Source: Alphaproteobacteria bacterium MarineAlpha10_Bin2 (GTDB lineage Bacteria > Pseudomonadota > Alphaproteobacteria > UBA828). Taken from it: 13,773 bases of DNA. The position numbers were made by a program, and so were the translations under genes. Shown piece after piece: positions 7,184-13,447 of this stretch. Every line of letters begins with the position of its first letter. Position 1 is the stretch's first letter. The notes below the pieces were generated by a model. It did not search any database, was not told the DNA's origin, and saw only the letters and a program-made list of their open reading frames with translations. The stretch lies in the NCBI GenBank assembly GCA_002937555.1, contig PTKB01000038.1, positions 1-13,773 on the forward strand, given 5' to 3'.

Positions 7184-8004
7184 ACGTCGCTGTCGATATG
7201 CTTGGCGTGAAGTTGTAGCACCGCCGCCGCGGTTTCTTCGATCGAGCGGTTGGTCACATCGATCACCGGCCAGCCGGTCTTGGAGAAGATGCGCCGCGCA
7301 TGTTTCACCTCTTCGCTCACTGCCGCCGGATCGACATATTCGGTTTCCTCATCCTGGCCGATCATTCTGAGCCGGCTGCGGCGAATATCAACCAGCTGAT
7401 TGGCGCCACAGGTGAGGCCGACGATCAAGGGGCGCTTTAGATCCTCCAATTCGGGCGGCAGCGGACAGCCGGGAACCACCGGCACATTGGCGGTTTTAAA
7501 GCCGCGGTTGGCGAGATAGAAGCAGGTTGGCGTCTTGGATGAGCGCGAAACGCCGACCAGCACAATATCGGCATCCGCCAAGGAGCCTGACGCCTGGCCA
7601 TCGTCATGCAGAACGGTGAAATTCATGGCGTCGATTCGGCCGAGATAATGCTCGTCCATGACATGCTGGCTACCGGGTAAATTCTGGCTTTCCACACCGA
7701 GATACTGGCTCAGCGTCGCGATAACCATGTCGAGTAATGGGATGCACGGAATATCGAGCTCGCGGCATCCCTCCTGCAGCGCTTGGCGCAACTCCTGATC
7801 GACCAGCGTAAACATGACCACGCCCGGATTTGCGGCAACGCTGGCCAGGACGCGCTTTAATTGGTCCTTCGAGCGCACCAATGACCACAGATGCTCGATC
7901 GCCTCGACATCGTTGAACTGGGCGACGGCGCCGCGCGCTACCGTGATGACGGTTTCGCCGGTGGCGTCGGAGACGAGATGGAGATGAAAGCTCTTGATGC
8001 TCAT
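7180..8004 (-). CDS. ppsR: PEP synthase / pyruvate phosphate dikinase regulatory kinase-phosphorylase (DUF299)
   Basis: This family phosphorylates (ADP-dependent) and dephosphorylates (Pi-dependent) a Thr near the catalytic His of PEP synthase or pyruvate phosphate dikinase, switching gluconeogenic PEP formation. The 274 residues match the family's usual length. The N-terminus is FHLHLVSDATGETVITVARG (6-25), and the nucleotide-binding P-loop-like motif is GVSRSSKTPT (151-160); most relatives have Thr where Ser155 stands. LANRGFKTANVPVVPG and VDIRRSRLRMIG follow. The ATG at 8004 has GAGG seven bases upstream. The orthologue in Rickettsia is RP001, which flanks the replication origin opposite hemE; here too the next gene beyond the gap is hemE. 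The symbol follows E. coli usage and is unrelated to the photosynthesis repressor of the same name. Confidence 0.95.
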   Translation of the reverse strand: MSIKSFHLHLVSDATGETVITVARGAVAQFNDVEAIEHLWSLVRSKDQLKRVLASVAANPGVVMFTLVDQELRQALQEGCRELDIPCIPLLDMVIATLSQYLGVESQNLPGSQHVMDEHYLGRIDAMNFTVLHDDGQASGSLADADIVLVGVSRSSKTPTCFYLANRGFKTANVPVVPGCPLPPELEDLKRPLIVGLTCGANQLVDIRRSRLRMIGQDEETEYVDPAAVSEEVKHARRIFSKTGWPVIDVTNRSIEETAAAVLQLHAKHIDSDV

Positions 8005-8023
8005 ATCCTATCCTCTAACGCCC

Positions 8024-8032
8024 TGTGTATAA
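8024..8032 (-). promoter_or_regulatory. DnaA box (TTATACACA, perfect R-type)
   Basis: The minus strand reads TTATACACA, matching TTATNCACA at every position. It lies 20 bases upstream of the PPSR start codon, so DnaA bound here could also affect PPSR transcription. Confidence 0.75.
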
Positions 8033-8114
8033 GCGAAACATGATTTGTGGGCATCTCCGCAGATTGCCGTCGCTCGGAAACCAACAACAATCGATGCGCC
8101 ATGTATGCTAGGAC

Positions 8115-8123
8115 TTATGCTCA
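8115..8123 (+). promoter_or_regulatory. Weak DnaA box candidate (TTATGCTCA)
   Basis: There is one mismatch to TTATNCACA (T for A at position 7). It is supported mainly by its position inside the candidate origin. Confidence 0.4.
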
Positions 8124-8300
8124 AAATCGGATTTCCCGTTGTTTGCGTGGACAGACGCTTTCGCCAGAATCTTATCCCACCAATCCCCGCTTTGTCGCTT
8201 GGCGAATTTTCCGGTGGTTGCCAATCGCAACCCACGATATCCCGAAGCCGTCCACCGTCGTGATGGATTGTCCGCGTCCCATCGGACCGACCGGTCTTAT

Positions 8301-8309
8301 TGGGGATAA
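8301..8309 (-). promoter_or_regulatory. DnaA box candidate (TTATCCCCA)
   Basis: The minus strand reads TTATCCCCA, one mismatch from TTATCCACA. It lies 28 bases before the triplet run at 8338 and overlaps the left arm of the inverted repeat at 8302-8322. Confidence 0.5.
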
Positions 8310-8322
8310 GCACGAAATCCCC
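8302..8322. repeat. Inverted repeat GGGGAT / ATCCCC in the origin region
   Basis: GGGGAT (8302-8307) and ATCCCC (8317-8322) form a perfect 6-bp inverted repeat around a nine-base centre. It is directly followed by GC-rich sequence including CCCGGG (8328-8333), the GC block expected beside an unwinding element. Confidence 0.5.
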
Positions 8323-8337
8323 GGTTTCCCGGGACCT

Positions 8338-8355
8338 ACTACAACTACTACTACC
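8338..8355. promoter_or_regulatory. DnaA-trio-like element (phased ACT/ACA/ACC triplets)
   Basis: Six consecutive triplets read ACT ACA ACT ACT ACT ACC on the plus strand. The complementary strand read 3' to 5' gives GAT-type trios (3'-GAT-GTT-GAT-GAT-GAT), one of which deviates at the central A. This resembles the DnaA-trio of the Bacillus subtilis basal unwinding system, in which DnaA spreads onto single-stranded DNA. As there, it lies between a GC-rich block (8319-8337) and AT-rich DNA (8356-8373). Confidence 0.6.
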
Positions 8356-8360
8356 TTTAA

Positions 8361-8372
8361 TTCTTATAAGAA
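8361..8372. repeat. AT-rich 12-bp perfect palindrome, probable unwinding core
   Basis: TTCTTATAAGAA is fully self-complementary and is the core of the most AT-rich stretch of the region (8356-8380). It is flanked at a distance by the inverted repeat CCTACT (8335-8340) and AGTAGG (8382-8387). It is the best candidate for the site of first strand opening. It could also serve as the -10 region of a hemE promoter. Confidence 0.55.
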
Positions 8373-8400
8373 TGTAAGAGAAGTAGGCATGCCCGATAAC

Positions 8401-8409
8401 TGTTTATAA
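8401..8409 (-). promoter_or_regulatory. DnaA box candidate (TTATAAACA)
   Basis: The minus strand reads TTATAAACA, one mismatch from TTATNCACA (A for C at position 6). In that orientation it is followed after 13 bases by CCTACTTCTCTTACA and then the AT-rich core, the order seen in DnaA-trio origins. Confidence 0.45.
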
Positions 8410-8441
8410 GCCGGCCCCCGACCCCGCTGGATGATATTCTC

Positions 8442-9488
8442 ATGAACTCCGAAGCCGGTATCAAGCATTTGCTCGCGGCGCTGAAAGGCGCGCGGCAATC
8501 GCCCGTGCCGTTCTGGTATATGCGCCAGGCCGGGCGCTATTTGCCGGAATACCGGAAATTGCGGGCAGAGGCCGGCGACTTCCTCGATCTCTGCTATTCG
8601 CCCGATCTTGCTATCGAGGTCAGCCTTCAGCCGCTCCGGCGTTACGCCATGGACGGCGTGATCCTGTTTTCCGATATTCTGGTGGTGCCGCATGCGCTTG
8701 GGATGGGCCTCAGATATATCGAGGGGGAAGGTCCGCAATTGGATGCGTTGGACCGCCGCGATGTTCTGCCGCGTTATCGGCGCGAAGCGTTTCTCGCCCA
8801 TCTGTCGCCGGTGTTTGAAACGCTGAAAGGTATTACCGCCGAAGCACCGGCCGGCGCCACCGTGATCGGCTTTGCCGGCGCGCCATGGACAGTTGCCACC
8901 TATATGATCGAAGGCGGCAGCAGCCGGGATTTCGCCAAGTGCAAATCCTGGGCATTTCAGGATCCAGAAAATTTTCAATTGCTGATCGACCTGTTGATCG
9001 ATTCGACGTCCGATTACCTGTCGGCGCAAATCGATGCCGGCGCGGAAGTGGTGCAGATTTTCGACAGCTGGGCGGCTGCGTTGCCGGAGATGGCCCTACA
9101 GCGCTGGTCACTGGCGCCAATTCTCGCGATCGCCAAGCGCATCGGACGGAAACATCCGGGCGTGCCGGTGATCGCATTTCCGCGCGGCGCCGGGGTTTCT
9201 TACAAGCTTTATGCGGAGGAACCGGACATTTCCGCCGTGTCATTGGATTCGACGGTGCCGCTTTCCTGGGCTGCCGAGCATCTCCAGCCGCAGGCCGTTG
9301 TGCAGGGCAATCTCGATCCCCAGCTCCTCGTTTGCGGCGGCGCACCGATGCTCGAGGAAGCGGAGCGGATTCTCGCCGCGCTCTCGGGCGGGCCTCTGGT
9401 GTTCAATCTTGGCCATGGCATCGTGCCGCAAACGCCGCCTGAGCATGTCGCGGCACTCTCCGAATTCATTCGCGGCTGGAGGGCCTAG
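8442..9488 (+). CDS. hemE: Uroporphyrinogen III decarboxylase
   Basis: HemE removes the four acetate carboxyls of uroporphyrinogen III to give coproporphyrinogen III in the cytoplasm. The 348 residues are full length. Both family signatures are intact: PFWYMRQAGRYLPEYR (23-38, with Arg28 and Arg32 contacting substrate) and GFAGAPWTVATYMIEGG. ILFSDILVVP (74-83) holds the catalytic-site Asp78, and NLGHGIVPQTPPEHV holds His325. The ATG at 8442 has a weak upstream GGATGA. hemE is the first gene to the right of the candidate origin and leads the hemE-hemH-hemJ unit; hemH starts two bases after its stop. Identity is very secure. Confidence 0.97.
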   Translation: MNSEAGIKHLLAALKGARQSPVPFWYMRQAGRYLPEYRKLRAEAGDFLDLCYSPDLAIEVSLQPLRRYAMDGVILFSDILVVPHALGMGLRYIEGEGPQLDALDRRDVLPRYRREAFLAHLSPVFETLKGITAEAPAGATVIGFAGAPWTVATYMIEGGSSRDFAKCKSWAFQDPENFQLLIDLLIDSTSDYLSAQIDAGAEVVQIFDSWAAALPEMALQRWSLAPILAIAKRIGRKHPGVPVIAFPRGAGVSYKLYAEEPDISAVSLDSTVPLSWAAEHLQPQAVVQGNLDPQLLVCGGAPMLEEAERILAALSGGPLVFNLGHGIVPQTPPEHVAALSEFIRGWRA

Positions 9489-9490
9489 CG

Positions 9491-10546
9491 GTGGCACGGA
9501 CCGCTGTCGTGCTGTTCAATTTGGGCGGACCGGATTCGCTCGAAGCGGTCGAGCCGTTCCTGTTCAATCTGTTCAGCGATCCGGCGATCATCCGCCTGCC
9601 GCGCCTGTTGCGCCGCAGGGTCGCCGGAAGAATATCGCGCCGGCGGGCGCCGATCGCGCAGGACATCTATCGTCAAATTGGCGGCAAATCGCCGATCGTC
9701 GAGCAAACCCGGGCGCAAGCCGAAGCTCTGGAAGCAGCGCTATCGGATTTGGGCAAAGTGCGGGTTTTCACTGCGATGCGCCATTGGCACCCGAGAAGCG
9801 ATGTTACGGCGGTGGAGGTCCGAGGATTTGCGCCGGACAACATCGTGTTGCTGCCGCTTTATCCGCAATTCTCGACGACGACGACGAAATCCTCACTGAT
9901 CGACTGGTACCGCGCGGCGAAGAATTCAGGCCTGTTGGCGCCGCGGGTGACGAGCACGGCGCTCTGTTGTTATGCCATGGCCGAAGGGTTTATCGCGGCG
10001 CAAGCAGAGCTGATCGCGCCGCTCTTAAGCCAGGCGGCGGCGGAAGGGCCGGTCCGCGTGTTGTTGTCGGCGCATGGCTTGCCCGAACGCATCGTCAAAC
10101 GCGGCGATCCATATGCCTGGCAGGTCGAGCAGACGGCGGCGTGCATTGCCGAACGCCTGGCGCTGCCGGATCTGGACTGGCGGCTCTGTTATCAAAGCCG
10201 TGTCGGGCCGTTGAAATGGATTGGGCCGTCGACGGACGACGAGATTCGCCGCGCCGGCGCAGATGGCGTGGCGCTGGTGGTGGCGCCGATCGCGTTCGTT
10301 TCCGAACATTCGGAAACATTGGTCGAGCTCGATATCGAGTATCGCCATCTCGCTGAAAGCTCGGGCGTGCCGGCCTACCACCGGGCACCGGCCGTGGCTT
10401 GCCACCCGGCCTTCATTTCCGCTCTGGCGGAATTGACCCGGCAAGCTCTGGACCGTGCGCCGGCCCAAAGCGATAGTATGTTTTCGCATTCCGGCAAACG
10501 GGTGTGCCCGTCGGCCCATTCGGGCTGCCCGCTCGCGGCGGGGTGA
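9491..10546 (+). CDS. hemH: Ferrochelatase (protoporphyrin / coproporphyrin ferrochelatase)
   Basis: HemH inserts ferrous iron into the porphyrin ring. The 351 residues include VVLFNLGGPDS at the N-terminus (6-16), YRQIGGKSPI (60-69), the catalytic His195 in LLSAHGLPERIVKRGDPY and Glu275 in FVSEHSETLVELDIEY (269-284). The start is GTG 9491 with GGAGG about ten bases upstream inside the end of hemE, which suggests coupled translation. The C-terminus carries RVCPSAHSGCPL (337-348), and two adjacent Cys lie at 159-160. This resembles the [2Fe-2S] ferrochelatases of Caulobacter and mycobacteria, but the last expected Cys of the C-terminal group appears to be Leu348. Whether a cluster forms is an open question. 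hemJ starts seven bases after the stop. Confidence 0.96.
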   Translation: MARTAVVLFNLGGPDSLEAVEPFLFNLFSDPAIIRLPRLLRRRVAGRISRRRAPIAQDIYRQIGGKSPIVEQTRAQAEALEAALSDLGKVRVFTAMRHWHPRSDVTAVEVRGFAPDNIVLLPLYPQFSTTTTKSSLIDWYRAAKNSGLLAPRVTSTALCCYAMAEGFIAAQAELIAPLLSQAAAEGPVRVLLSAHGLPERIVKRGDPYAWQVEQTAACIAERLALPDLDWRLCYQSRVGPLKWIGPSTDDEIRRAGADGVALVVAPIAFVSEHSETLVELDIEYRHLAESSGVPAYHRAPAVACHPAFISALAELTRQALDRAPAQSDSMFSHSGKRVCPSAHSGCPLAAG

Positions 10547-10553
10547 GAAGCGT

Positions 10554-10997
10554 ATGGCAGGCGATATTTATGTTTGGCTGAAAGCGTTGCACATCATCGC
10601 GGTGGTGGCGTGGATGGCGGGCCTGCTCTATTTGCCGCGCCTGTTCGTTTATCACTGCGCCGCGGAACCCGGTTCCAAGCAGGCGGAAACGTTCGAGATC
10701 ATGGAACGCCGATTGTTGCGCGCCATCATGAACCCGGCGATGGTTCTGAGCCTGGCATTCGGCGGCGCGCTATTGTCGCAATCCGGCGTGGTGGATTGGT
10801 CGGGCGATATCTGGATCTATGTGAAACTGGCGTTTGTCGTCCTGCTGTTGGTTCTGCATCACCTGATGGCGCGTTGGCGGCGCGATCTCGCGGCGGGAAA
10901 AAACCGTCACGATGTGCGTTTCTACAAGCGCATGAACGAAGTACCGACGCTCGCGCTGATCGGGATCGTCATCTTCGTCGTGGTCAAACCATTTTGA
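10554..10997 (+). CDS. hemJ: Protoporphyrinogen IX oxidase, HemJ type
   Basis: HemJ is the membrane-bound protoporphyrinogen oxidase common in alphaproteobacteria and cyanobacteria that lack HemG and HemY. The 147-residue protein has about four hydrophobic segments: 5-30, 54-75, 86-104 and 131-147. Conserved features are His13 in WLKALHIIAVVAWMAGLLYL (8-27), the motif LPRLFVYH (27-34) and Lys91 in IWIYVKLAF (86-94); the equivalent His and Lys are essential for haem binding or activity in studied homologues. The true start is the ATG at 10554 with GAGAAG just upstream; the frame extends further back only by overlap with hemH. Together with hemE and hemH it forms a late-haem-pathway operon; the coproporphyrinogen oxidase between them is encoded elsewhere. 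Confidence 0.95.
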   Translation: MAGDIYVWLKALHIIAVVAWMAGLLYLPRLFVYHCAAEPGSKQAETFEIMERRLLRAIMNPAMVLSLAFGGALLSQSGVVDWSGDIWIYVKLAFVVLLLVLHHLMARWRRDLAAGKNRHDVRFYKRMNEVPTLALIGIVIFVVVKPF

Positions 10998-11006
10998 AAA
11001 TTGGTT
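10987..11006 (+). terminator. Weak hairpin across the hemJ stop codon
   Basis: AACCA and TGGTT pair around TTTTGAAAAT with one internal mismatch, giving an AT-rich stem that includes the hemJ stop. No T-tract follows, so it is a poor intrinsic terminator. It may mark the end of the hem operon or be coincidental. Confidence 0.25.
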
Positions 11007-11015
11007 AATCAGTAT

Positions 11016-11043
11016 TTGACATTCGCGTCCTGTGTTCGATAAT
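11016..11043 (+). promoter_or_regulatory. Probable sigma70-type promoter of rho
   Basis: A perfect -35 TTGACA (11016-11021) is followed after 16 bases by GATAAT (11038-11043), a five-of-six match to the -10 consensus. Transcription would start near 11050 and give rho a leader of roughly 150 bases. This is the best promoter match in the window. Confidence 0.7.
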
Positions 11044-11064
11044 CCATCCGCTGAACGCACATAA

Positions 11065-11093
11065 CCGGCGCACAAGATCGTCTGGTGCGCCGG
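11065..11093 (+). promoter_or_regulatory. GC-rich leader hairpin upstream of rho
   Basis: CCGGCGCAC (11065-11073) pairs perfectly with GTGCGCCGG (11085-11093). Three further pairs inside, after one mismatch, close on a three-base loop. It would lie about 15 bases from the predicted transcript start and about 100 bases before the rho start codon. The following TCTCTCC is not a T-tract, so it is more likely a leader structure than a terminator. rho is autoregulated through its leader in E. coli; a similar role here is inference. Confidence 0.6.
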
Positions 11094-11197
11094 TCTCTCC
11101 GTATCACTCCCGATAAATCACCGTCATTCGGCCAAATTGCGCCGATATTTGATCATCCGAATTCCTCCAACGCCGTTCATTTCAGGTTATCTCCGTC

Positions 11198-12454
11198 ATG
11201 CATCTCCAGGACCTTAAGACCAAATCCCCCAAGGAATTGCTCGAATACGCCGAGAATTTGGAAATCGAGAATGCCAGCAGCATGCGCCGCCAGGACTTGC
11301 TTTTTTCGATTCTCAAACAGTTGGCCGAGAATGACGAAGTCATCACCGGCTCGGGCGTGCTCGAGGCCTTGCAGGATGGATTCGGTTTCCTGCGTTCGCC
11401 GGAAGCGAACTATCTGCCCGGGCCCGATGATATTTACGTCAGCCCGAGCCAGATCCGCCGCTTTTCGTTGCGCACCGGCGATACTCTGGAAGGACCGATC
11501 CGTTCGCCCAAGGACGGCGAGCGGTATTTCGCTTTGTTGAAGCTGGAGACGATAAATTTCGATCCGCCCGAGAAAATCAGACACAAGGTAAATTTCGATA
11601 ACTTGACACCGCTTTATCCCGACGAACGCTTCACTCTTGAAATGGACGACCCAACGATAAAAGACACAACAGGCAGAATTCTGGATTTAGTGTCGCCGCT
11701 CGGCAAGGGCCAGCGCGCCTTGATCGTGGCACCACCGCGCACCGGCAAGACGGTGATGCTGCAGAACATTGCCCATTCAATCGAGGCCAACCATCCCGAG
11801 GCGAAATTGATCGTTCTCCTGATCGATGAGCGGCCGGAGGAAGTGACCGACATGGACCGCTCGGTGAAAGGCGAGGTGGTGAGCTCAACCTTCGACGAGC
11901 CCGCTTCGCGCCATGTTCAGGTGGCGGAAATGGTGATCGAAAAAGCCAAACGGCTAATCGAGCATAAACGCGACGTGGTGATTCTGCTGGATTCGATCAC
12001 CCGCCTGGCGCGCGCCTACAACACGGTGGTGCCGTCCTCCGGCAAGGTGCTGACCGGCGGTGTCGACGCCAATGCCCTACAGCGCCCCAAGCGCTTCTTC
12101 GGTGCGGCGCGCAATATCGAGGAAGGCGGCTCGCTCACCATCATTGCCACTGCCCTCATTGATACCGGTTCGCGCATGGACGAGGTGATCTTCGAGGAGT
12201 TCAAGGGCACCGGCAATTCGGAGATCATTCTCGACCGAAAGCTCGCCGACAAGCGGACCTGGCCGAGCATGGATATCGCGCGTTCCGGCACCCGCAAGGA
12301 AGAGCTGCTGGTCGACAAGGGCACGCTCTCGAAGATGTGGATCTTGCGCCGCATCCTGATGCCGATGGGTGTGGTGGACGCGATGGAATTCCTCATCGAC
12401 AAGACCAAAGGCACCAAAAACAACCAAGATTTCTTCGATTCCATGAATGCCTGA
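11198..12454 (+). CDS. rho: Transcription termination factor Rho
   Basis: Rho is the hexameric RNA-dependent ATPase and helicase that ends transcription of untranslated RNAs. All 418 residues are present. The N-terminal domain starts MHLQDLKTKSPKELLEYAE, and the cold-shock-like RNA-binding fold has DGFGFLRSPEANYLPGPDDI (60-79). Walker A is APPRTGKT (178-185), and Walker B is VVILLDSITRLARAYN (260-275). The Q-loop SGKVLTGGVDANALQRP (281-297) and the R-loop region with GTGNSEIILDRKLA complete the motor. Length is typical, without the large insertions found in actinobacteria. The ATG at 11198 has only a weak AGG upstream. It has its own promoter and a structured leader. Confidence 0.98.
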   Translation: MHLQDLKTKSPKELLEYAENLEIENASSMRRQDLLFSILKQLAENDEVITGSGVLEALQDGFGFLRSPEANYLPGPDDIYVSPSQIRRFSLRTGDTLEGPIRSPKDGERYFALLKLETINFDPPEKIRHKVNFDNLTPLYPDERFTLEMDDPTIKDTTGRILDLVSPLGKGQRALIVAPPRTGKTVMLQNIAHSIEANHPEAKLIVLLIDERPEEVTDMDRSVKGEVVSSTFDEPASRHVQVAEMVIEKAKRLIEHKRDVVILLDSITRLARAYNTVVPSSGKVLTGGVDANALQRPKRFFGAARNIEEGGSLTIIATALIDTGSRMDEVIFEEFKGTGNSEIILDRKLADKRTWPSMDIARSGTRKEELLVDKGTLSKMWILRRILMPMGVVDAMEFLIDKTKGTKNNQDFFDSMNA

Positions 12455-12508
12455 GCCGGAAATCCCCGTCCGCCTAACCTTGCGAAACCCATAGCCTAGC
12501 GCCGCGCC

Positions 12509-13447
12509 ATGATAGACGCCGCCGAGCGCCGTCAAATTCCGTTCCGTGGCATCCTTTACATGCTGGCAACGGCAGTCGTCGTATTTCCGCTGCTCAATGC
12601 CTCGGTCAAATATCTCGCAGCCGATTATTCGCTGGTGCAGATCATTTGGGTGCGCTCGGTGGTTCATCTGCTGTGGATGGTCGTGCTGTTCATGCCGGGG
12701 ATGGGCCTCAGGCTGTTCGCCACCCGCCGCCTCAAACTGCAACTGGTTCGCTCACTATTACAATTGATCGCCTTGGTCACCTTCGTCGTCGGCCTGGTTT
12801 ACATTCCGATGACGACGGCGACCGCGATATTTTTCACCGGGCCACTGATGGTGGTGGCGCTTGCCGTGCCGTTCTTGGGCGAGCGCGTCGGTATTCGGCG
12901 CTGGCTTGCCGTGCTGGTCGGCTTCCTCGGCGCGTTGATCATCATCCGCCCGGGCGCCGACGGCATGCATTGGGCATCGCTGCTGATTCTGGCGTCGGCC
13001 TTTTTCTATGCGCTCTATCAGGTGTTGACGCGCCGGGTGGCGGATCATGACGATTTCCGCGTCTCCGCCGTCTACACCATCTTGATTGCCCTGGTGGTGT
13101 CGACGGTGGCTGTGCCGTTTTACTGGGAAACGCCGATCGGCTGGCTCGATTGGCTGATATTTATCGGCCTCGGCGTTCTCGGCGGCCTCGGCCATCTGTT
13201 CGTCATTCAGGCCTATGCCCATGCGCAGGCCTCGATTGTCGGCCCCTTCGATTACGGCCAATTGCTCGGCGTTACGATAATCGGCTATCTCGTGTTCGCC
13301 GAATTTCCCGGTCTGTGGACCTGGATCGGCGCCGCGGTGATTATCGTGAGCGGCATCTATGTCGCCCGCCGCTTCGTTGCCATAGAGCCAGGCAACGGCC
13401 TCGCGCGCGTGCGCGATGATATCGCCCACCGAATAGTCCGGCGCTAA
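12509..13447 (+). CDS. EamA/DMT-superfamily transporter with an altered C-terminal tail
   Basis: This 312-residue inner-membrane carrier has about ten hydrophobic segments arranged as two EamA repeats (about 13-150 and 160-292). Typical motifs are ASVKYLAADYSLVQIIWVRS in the first repeat, FTGPLMVVALAVPFLGERVG before the midpoint, and AHAQASIVGPFDYGQLLGV near the end of the second. The substrate cannot be told from sequence; DMT carriers move amino acids, nucleotides, S-adenosylmethionine or vitamins. The core ends at SGIYVARR (288-291 region). The last 22 or so residues (AIEPGNGLARVRDDIAHRIV...) are encoded antisense to a broken hydrolase gene, so this tail is probably newly acquired. The ATG at 12509 has no clear ribosome site, and the gene is 54 bases after rho without a visible terminator between. 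Confidence 0.9.
   Translation: MIDAAERRQIPFRGILYMLATAVVVFPLLNASVKYLAADYSLVQIIWVRSVVHLLWMVVLFMPGMGLRLFATRRLKLQLVRSLLQLIALVTFVVGLVYIPMTTATAIFFTGPLMVVALAVPFLGERVGIRRWLAVLVGFLGALIIIRPGADGMHWASLLILASAFFYALYQVLTRRVADHDDFRVSAVYTILIALVVSTVAVPFYWETPIGWLDWLIFIGLGVLGGLGHLFVIQAYAHAQASIVGPFDYGQLLGVTIIGYLVFAEFPGLWTWIGAAVIIVSGIYVARRFVAIEPGNGLARVRDDIAHRIVRR

Larger units (their letters stand above)
8005..8441. other. oriC: Candidate chromosomal origin of replication (hemE-DUF299 intergenic region)
   Basis: This is the only long gene-free stretch (437 bases) in the window. Its flanks, a DUF299 gene and hemE, are those of the mapped Caulobacter origin and of the predicted Rickettsia origin. Internally it has a perfect TTATNCACA DnaA box (8024-8032, minus), three one-mismatch boxes (8115-8123, 8301-8309, 8401-8409), a GC-rich inverted repeat, a run of ACT-like triplets and an AT-rich palindrome at 8361-8372. 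One GANTC methylation site (GAATC, 8167-8171) is present. No complete CtrA site (TTAA-N7-TTAA) and no clear IHF site were found. Genes on both sides mostly point outward. The short open frames inside have no ribosome sites or recognisable products. The hemE and PPSR promoters must also lie here, but I cannot place them. Confidence 0.82.

Noticed and set aside
8172..8180. TTATCCCAC as a further DnaA box
   Set aside because: It matches only the first six positions, with three mismatches to TTATCCACA.
8045..8409. Small plus-strand open frames of 72 and 120 codons in the origin gap
   Set aside because: They have no ribosome sites or recognisable content, they overlap each other, and they cover the DnaA boxes and triplet run.
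9211..10356. A 381-codon plus-strand frame overlapping hemE and hemH
   Set aside because: Both hemE and hemH are full length with intact signatures in other frames. The extra frame has shadow-like composition and crosses their junction.
10455..10553. Upstream ATG extending hemJ by 33 residues
   Set aside because: The extension overlaps hemH and is Arg-rich. HemJ homologues start near the ATG at 10554, which has its own GAGAAG.
12758..13375. Continuation of the hydrolase frame across the transporter gene
   Set aside because: After 13376 the minus-strand frame becomes His/Gln/Arg/Asp-rich with no hydrolase motifs, the antisense of transmembrane codons. It is not a domain fusion.
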